Shown here: positions 59,080 to 64,000 of the stretch, in pieces
How positions within the stretch are numbered: the stretch's first letter is position 1
How the letters are laid out: each line of letters begins with the position of its first letter
NCBI GenBank assembly: GCA_902571005.1
Contig: CACGAG010000002.1
Span: forward strand, 62,001 to 126,000
Reading direction: 5' to 3'
DNA: 64,000 bases
From: an uncultured Pelagibacteraceae bacterium
GTDB lineage: Bacteria; Pseudomonadota; Alphaproteobacteria; Pelagibacterales; AG-422-B15
Notes under the pieces: generated by a model
The model's database searches: none
Seen by the model: only the letters and a program-made list of their open reading frames with translations
Told to the model about the DNA's origin: nothing
Made by a program: the position numbers and the translations under genes

Positions 59080-60419
59080 TGTTTGACAAAGTTCTTATTG
59101 CTAACCGAGGTGAAATTGCAGTTAGAATAAATCGAGCCTGCCAAGAACTTGGAATTTCAACTGTAGCTGTTCACAGTGAGGCAGATAAAGAGTCTATGCA
59201 TGTCAGGATTGCCGATGAGAGTGTTTGCATTGGGCCTAATCCGGTTAACAAAAGCTATTTAAATGCACATGCCATAATTTCAGCATGTGAAATTACAGGC
59301 GCTCAAGCAGTTCATCCAGGATATGGCTTTCTTTCTGAAAATGCTTCTTTTGCCAAAATGCTTGAGGATCATAAATTAACTTTTATTGGACCAAAGTATT
59401 CTCATATCGAAATGATGGGCGATAAAATTGAGGCTAAAAAAATAATGAAAAAATTTGGCGTACCAACTGTTCCAGGCTCTAAAGGTGAAGTCAAAAGTGA
59501 GTCTGATGCACTAACAGCTAGTGATGAAATAGGATACCCTGTTTTACTTAAGGCCAGTGCTGGTGGTGGTGGCAGAGGGATGAAAATTGTAAATTCTAAA
59601 AAAGAATTAAAGGACGCATTGCCAATAATTAAACAGGAGGCGCTTTCTTTTTTTGGAAATGACTCAATATACATTGAAAAATTTATTGACTCACCTCGAC
59701 ATATTGAAGTTCAAGTAATCTGCGACACCCATGGCAATTTTCTTCATTTGCATGAAAGAGACTGCTCTGTACAAAGACGTAATCAGAAAGTTGTCGAGGA
59801 AGCCCTTGCGCCCAATGTAGATGAGAAAAAAAAACAGAAACTATTTAAGACTTGCGTTGATGCAATGGAAAAGATGGGTTATTTGGGATTGGGTACTCTC
59901 GAATTTTTATTCGATGGTAAGGAATTTTATTTCATGGAAATGAATACAAGGCTTCAGGTGGAACATCCTATTACAGAAATGTTAACTAGAGTGGATCTCG
60001 TTAGAGAACAAATATGTGTTGCTCACGGAGATAAAATTTTTACAAATCAAGAAAATATTAAACCTCTCGGACATTCAATTGAATGCAGAATAAATGCAGA
60101 AAGCTCAAAAGATTTCAAGCCATCAGCTGGTAAAATAGAAATGTATCATCCTCCCGCAGGTAACGGAATTAGACTAGATACCTTTATTTATTCAGGTTAT
60201 AAAGTTCCGCACTATTATGATAATTTATTAGCGAAGTTAATCTCTACTGGTAGAACACGAAATCATGCTATCAAGCGCGCATTGAGGTCACTTAATGAAA
60301 TTGTAATTGACGGAATTGATACCAACATTGAGCTTCATAAAAAAATTCTGTCCTCTCCCGAGTTTAAGAATGGAGGGGTGGCTATAAATTGGTTAGAAAA
60401 TAATATTGAGAAGCTATAG
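59079..60419 (+). CDS. accC: Biotin carboxylase subunit of acetyl-CoA carboxylase
   Basis: KVLIANRGEIAVRINRACQELGISTVAVHSEAD, ASAGGGGRGMKIV, FMEMNTRLQVEHPITEMLT. Confidence 0.96.
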   Translation: MFDKVLIANRGEIAVRINRACQELGISTVAVHSEADKESMHVRIADESVCIGPNPVNKSYLNAHAIISACEITGAQAVHPGYGFLSENASFAKMLEDHKLTFIGPKYSHIEMMGDKIEAKKIMKKFGVPTVPGSKGEVKSESDALTASDEIGYPVLLKASAGGGGRGMKIVNSKKELKDALPIIKQEALSFFGNDSIYIEKFIDSPRHIEVQVICDTHGNFLHLHERDCSVQRRNQKVVEEALAPNVDEKKKQKLFKTCVDAMEKMGYLGLGTLEFLFDGKEFYFMEMNTRLQVEHPITEMLTRVDLVREQICVAHGDKIFTNQENIKPLGHSIECRINAESSKDFKPSAGKIEMYHPPAGNGIRLDTFIYSGYKVPHYYDNLLAKLISTGRTRNHAIKRALRSLNEIVIDGIDTNIELHKKILSSPEFKNGGVAINWLENNIEKL

Positions 60420-60935
60420 TTTATGGCAATCATCTACCCAGAGATCATATATTGGGTGTTCCATTGATGAGATTGATGGCAGAGATTTTATCATCCACCC
60501 ATTAAATATTTTTTTCATCGTTTTCTCGTTATAAACATTTAAATATACTGCTGTTTCTGCTTTTTCTAATGGCTTACTATTATAGCAATCGATCACATAA
60601 ATTTTTAATTCTTCATAAAGATAGTTTTCTTTCAATTTAATATCTATGGTTTTAACTTCTGCTGTAATTTTGTTTAATAAACTGATAGTAGCGAACGGCT
60701 CTTCAAAATTTTTATTTTTACTCTTAATAAAATCTTTTTCATTTAAATCATTTTCAATGTTTTGATCTAAAACTTCATCTTCATAGGTGGGTTCAAGTTC
60801 ATTTAAATTTATCAATGGTAAATCTTCAATATTTTGAGCATAGAGGCTAGATAGCAATAACAAACTCAAAAATAATATATCAAATATTACTCTAATTTTT
60901 TGGACTCCATTTTTTATAATCATCATTTTTAGCAA
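60414..60935 (-). CDS. DUF2155 family protein
   Basis: EPFATISLLNKITAEVKTIDIKLKE, DCYNSKPLEKAETAVYLNVYN, FNGWMIKSLPSISSMEHPIYDLWVDDC. Confidence 0.9.
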   Translation of the reverse strand: MLKMMIIKNGVQKIRVIFDILFLSLLLLSSLYAQNIEDLPLINLNELEPTYEDEVLDQNIENDLNEKDFIKSKNKNFEEPFATISLLNKITAEVKTIDIKLKENYLYEELKIYVIDCYNSKPLEKAETAVYLNVYNEKTMKKIFNGWMIKSLPSISSMEHPIYDLWVDDCHKL

Positions 60936-61260
60936 CTGACTTCATTTCTTTTTTACTATTTTCTGGATCATAGGCAGCATTAGTGCCTGTTAAATTCGGT
61001 ACATGGTTTATCTGCCAATCATGTTTTTCAGATTCTGATGGTTTTGATAATGAAGTGTATCTAAGCCAGTTGTTCCATTCCGGGTTAACGAGAGTTGACT
61101 CAATTATGCTTTTGTAAATAACCCACCTCTTAGTATCTTTTTTATTTTTATAATATTTATTACCCTGATCATCAGTTCCGACCAAAACTCCATTAAAATA
61201 TGACCAAATTCTGGTGCCTATGGTCTGTCCGTTCCACCAAGTAAATATCTCTCTCAACAT
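60892..61260 (-). CDS. NDUFA12 family (complex I B17.2-like) protein
   Basis: GVLVGTDDQGNKYYKNKKDTKRWVIYKSIIESTLVNPEWNNWLRY. Confidence 0.92.
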   Translation of the reverse strand: MLREIFTWWNGQTIGTRIWSYFNGVLVGTDDQGNKYYKNKKDTKRWVIYKSIIESTLVNPEWNNWLRYTSLSKPSESEKHDWQINHVPNLTGTNAAYDPENSKKEMKSVAKNDDYKKWSPKN

Positions 61261-61376
61261 GATTATTTATGAATTATTAAGCTTAAAATTAACAGTTTTT
61301 TCAACAATTAGTGAATTATCTTGAATAGATAAAACACTGAAAATACTGACTTTTTTTGATTTTGATAACATTTTCT

Positions 61377-61423
61377 ATACCTTATATAGTGGTTTTCAAT
61401 TTTTTTTACACAATATGTTGACT
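61377..61423 (+). promoter_or_regulatory. Candidate tandem NrdR boxes upstream of nrdJ
   Basis: atacc-ttatatagtgg (61377-61392, 12/16) and acacaatatgttgact (61408-61423, 13/16) to acaCwAtATaTwGtgt, start-to-start spacing 31 bp. Confidence 0.5.
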
Positions 61424-61571
61424 TCATTTTTCAAATAATAAATTATCAATAATCTAGAAAGTTACTCATTTAGCATTCTGGCACAATTTACGGTCGAGAC
61501 CATTAAATTATTGATATTGGTTTTTTTATAAGCTCGTCTGTTGCAATGACTATATTTTAGAAGGGAAAATA

Positions 61572-64000
61572 ATGAAAATAAATAGAGAATTTACAATTGC
61601 TAATCAATCGCCATACGAAAGTATAAATTTTAAAAAGGTTTCAAGTGAAATAGTCAATCCTGATGGATCTCTTGTATTTAAATTAGAAAATTTTGAGGTA
61701 CCAGAACAATGGAGCCAAGTTGCTAGTGATATTCTTTCTCAGAAATATTTTAGAAAAGCTGGTGTTCCATCAAAACTAAAACGAACAGATGAAAAAAATA
61801 CTCCGTCATGGCTTGCCCCAAGAATTGCTGATGATAGTGACGGAGAAGTAAGTTATTCGTCCGAGACAAGCTCGCAGCAAGTTTTTGATAGACTTGCAGG
61901 AGCGTGGACATATTGGGGATGGAAAGGTGGTTATTTTTCATCAGAAGATGATGCAAAAGCTTTTTTTGATGAAGTTCGTTATATGCTCGCTAATCAAATG
62001 GTTGCACCAAACAGTCCTCAATGGTTTAACACGGGATTAAACTGGGCCTATGGAATTGACGGTCCTTCTCAAGGACATTTTTATGTGGACCATGAAACTG
62101 GAAAGCTAACTAGATCTTCAAGTTCTTACGAGAGACCTCAACCACACGCATGCTTCATTCAGAGTATAGATGATGATTTAGTAAACGATGGTGGTATTAT
62201 GGATTTATGGGTTCGTGAGGCGAGACTCTTTAAGTATGGATCAGGAACTGGAACAAACTTCTCAAATCTAAGAGGCTCTTCAGAAGGTTTGTCTGGCGGA
62301 GGAAAATCATCTGGACTGATGAGTTTTCTTAAAATTGGTGATAGAGCCGCGGGGGCAATTAAATCAGGTGGCACAACTAGAAGAGCTGCAAAGATGGTTG
62401 TAGTAGATATAGATCATCCCGATATTGAAGAATTTATTAAATGGAAAGTTACAGAAGAACAAAAAGTTGCATCCATTGTTACTGGTTCAAAAATATGTTC
62501 AAAACATCTTAAAAGTATTATGAATGCCTGCCACAACTGCGAAGCTGATGGTGAAAGTTGTTTTGAACCTGCAAAAAACCCAGCTTTAAAAAGAGAAATT
62601 ATTGCTGCAAGAAAAAATGAAGTTCCTGAAAATTATATTCAAAGGATTATACATTTTGCGAAGCAAGGATATAAATCCATAGAATTTGAGACTTATAATA
62701 CAGATTGGGATTCAGAGGCTTATGTGACGGTTTCTGGTCAGAATTCAAATAATTCAGTTCGTGTTACTGACGATTTTTTAAATGCTGTAATTGAAGACAA
62801 AGATTGGAACTTAATTAATAGAATTGACAATTCAGTGAGTAAAACAGTAAAGGCAAAAGACCTTTGGGATCAAGTTGGATATTCTGCTTGGGCCTGTGCT
62901 GATCCTGGTATTCAGTTCCATACGACAATTAATGATTGGCACACATGCCCAGAAAGTGGAGAAATTAGAGCTTCAAACCCTTGCTCGGAGTATATGTTCT
63001 TAGACAATACAGCCTGCAACTTAGCATCTCTAAATCTAATGACATTTATGGATGAGAACAAATGTTTAAACACTGACTTGTTCAAACATGCTGTAAGAAT
63101 ATGGACATTAATATTGGAAATTTCAGTCATGATGGCTCAATTTCCATCAAAAGAAATAGCGAAACTCTCTTATGAATACAGGACACTTGGTCTTGGATAT
63201 GCGAATTTAGGAGGCTACCTAATGTCTAAAGGTGTAGCCTACGATAGTGAAGAAGGAAGGGCAAACTGTGCAGCTATAACAGCTTTAATGACTGGCATAT
63301 CTTATGCAACTTCAGCTGAAGTCGCATCCGAACAAGGCCCCTTCCCCGGATATCAACAAAACTCTAAAAATATGCTTCGTGTTATGAGAAATCATAGAAG
63401 AGCCGCATATGGTAAAACTGATGAGTATGAAGGTTTACATATTAATCCTGTGCCATTTGTGGTTGAAGATTTAAGAGATACAAACTTAGGAATGGAAGCG
63501 CAAAGTGCATGGGATCAAGCTTATGAGAATGGTCAAAAGTTTGGTTTTAGAAATGCACAGACAACAGTAATTGCGCCAACTGGAACTATTGGTCTTGTAA
63601 TGGACTGTGATACAACAGGTATCGAACCTGATTTTGCAATGGTCAAATTCAAGAAACTTGCCGGAGGTGGTTATTTCAAGATTATAAATAGAACGGTTCC
63701 AGAAGCATTAAGGCAACTTCAATACACAGAGGATGAAATTGAAGAAACAATTAATTATGCTGTTGGTCACGGTACGCTTAACAATGCGCCCGCTATAAAT
63801 CACGAGACTCTAAAAGAAAAAGGCTTTGAAGAGGAACAAATCGAACTTCTTGAACAAAATTTAAAGAATGTATTTGATATTCGATTTTCTTTCAATTCAT
63901 ATACTCTCGGGATGGAATTCTGTAAAGAGAAGCTGAATTTTTCAGAAGAACAACTTACTGACATGAATTTTAATATGCTTACTGCTTTAGGTTTTACAGT
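61572..64000 (+). CDS. nrdJ: Vitamin B12-dependent (class II) ribonucleotide reductase, 3' truncated by window edge
   Basis: Open frame from ATG 61572 to window end: MKINREFTIANQSPYESINFKKVSSEIVNPDGS...FRKAGVP...MVAPNSPQWFNTGL...ACFIQSIDDDLVNDGGIMDLWVREARLFKYGSGTGTNFS...SNPCSEYMFLDNTACNLASLNL. Missing from ORF track. Confidence 0.95.
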   Translation, partial: MKINREFTIANQSPYESINFKKVSSEIVNPDGSLVFKLENFEVPEQWSQVASDILSQKYFRKAGVPSKLKRTDEKNTPSWLAPRIADDSDGEVSYSSETSSQQVFDRLAGAWTYWGWKGGYFSSEDDAKAFFDEVRYMLANQMVAPNSPQWFNTGLNWAYGIDGPSQGHFYVDHETGKLTRSSSSYERPQPHACFIQSIDDDLVNDGGIMDLWVREARLFKYGSGTGTNFSNLRGSSEGLSGGGKSSGLMSFLKIGDRAAGAIKSGGTTRRAAKMVVVDIDHPDIEEFIKWKVTEEQKVASIVTGSKICSKHLKSIMNACHNCEADGESCFEPAKNPALKREIIAARKNEVPENYIQRIIHFAKQGYKSIEFETYNTDWDSEAYVTVSGQNSNNSVRVTDDFLNAVIEDKDWNLINRIDNSVSKTVKAKDLWDQVGYSAWACADPGIQFHTTINDWHTCPESGEIRASNPCSEYMFLDNTACNLASLNLMTFMDENKCLNTDLFKHAVRIWTLILEISVMMAQFPSKEIAKLSYEYRTLGLGYANLGGYLMSKGVAYDSEEGRANCAAITALMTGISYATSAEVASEQGPFPGYQQNSKNMLRVMRNHRRAAYGKTDEYEGLHINPVPFVVEDLRDTNLGMEAQSAWDQAYENGQKFGFRNAQTTVIAPTGTIGLVMDCDTTGIEPDFAMVKFKKLAGGGYFKIINRTVPEALRQLQYTEDEIEETINYAVGHGTLNNAPAINHETLKEKGFEEEQIELLEQNLKNVFDIRFSFNSYTLGMEFCKEKLNFSEEQLTDMNFNMLTALGFT

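Noticed and set aside
61261-61571. Possible cobalamin riboswitch upstream of nrdJ
   Set aside because: No recognisable B12-box or long structured leader; the region is AT-rich and better explained by NrdR-like sites.
61750-63130. Minus-strand ORFs at 61750-61956, 62159-62374 and 62912-63130
   Set aside because: All antisense to the truncated nrdJ, which is absent from the track only because it runs off the window.
1-64000. CRISPR array, prophage, integron or transposase
   Set aside because: No regularly spaced repeats, phage structural genes, integrase or transposase ORFs were found among the supported CDSs.

Overview
AT-rich, gene-dense bacterial chromosome segment. Gene content suggests a free-living, probably marine, low-GC alphaproteobacterium; this is inferred, not searched. 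Most of the window is ordinary: a branched-chain-type ABC transporter (livHMG) separated from its livF and two livK-like genes; an acyl-CoA/terpene-type catabolic cluster; an iscR-suf Fe-S operon with cysE and msrB; anmK, tyrS, an AsmA-like gene, prfB, mrcA, rne, an M48 peptidase, aroQ-accB-accC; and a truncated nrdJ at the right edge that the ORF track misses. No CRISPR, rRNA, prophage or IS element was recognised. One tRNA (Lys-UUU, minus strand, CCA encoded) is present. Best second-look items: (1) a secreted phospholipase-D-like gene bracketed by ~33-bp direct repeats, next to an arylsulfotransferase-like gene, in a segment just after livG that ends with a livG-like C-terminal codon remnant; (2) a 23/25 match to the type-1 IscR box upstream of cysE-iscR-suf; (3) tandem NrdR-like boxes 31 bp apart upstream of nrdJ; (4) an intact prfB +1 programmed-frameshift site mis-split by the ORF track; (5) a cysteine-free RNase E lacking the Zn-link; (6) a three-hairpin candidate ncRNA ending in a strong terminator; (7) a 15-bp hairpin with an anti-Shine-Dalgarno loop; (8) a five-gene operon of tiny alpha/beta-barrel and cupin proteins divergent from an SDR; (9) tandem secreted paralogs with CxxC motifs.
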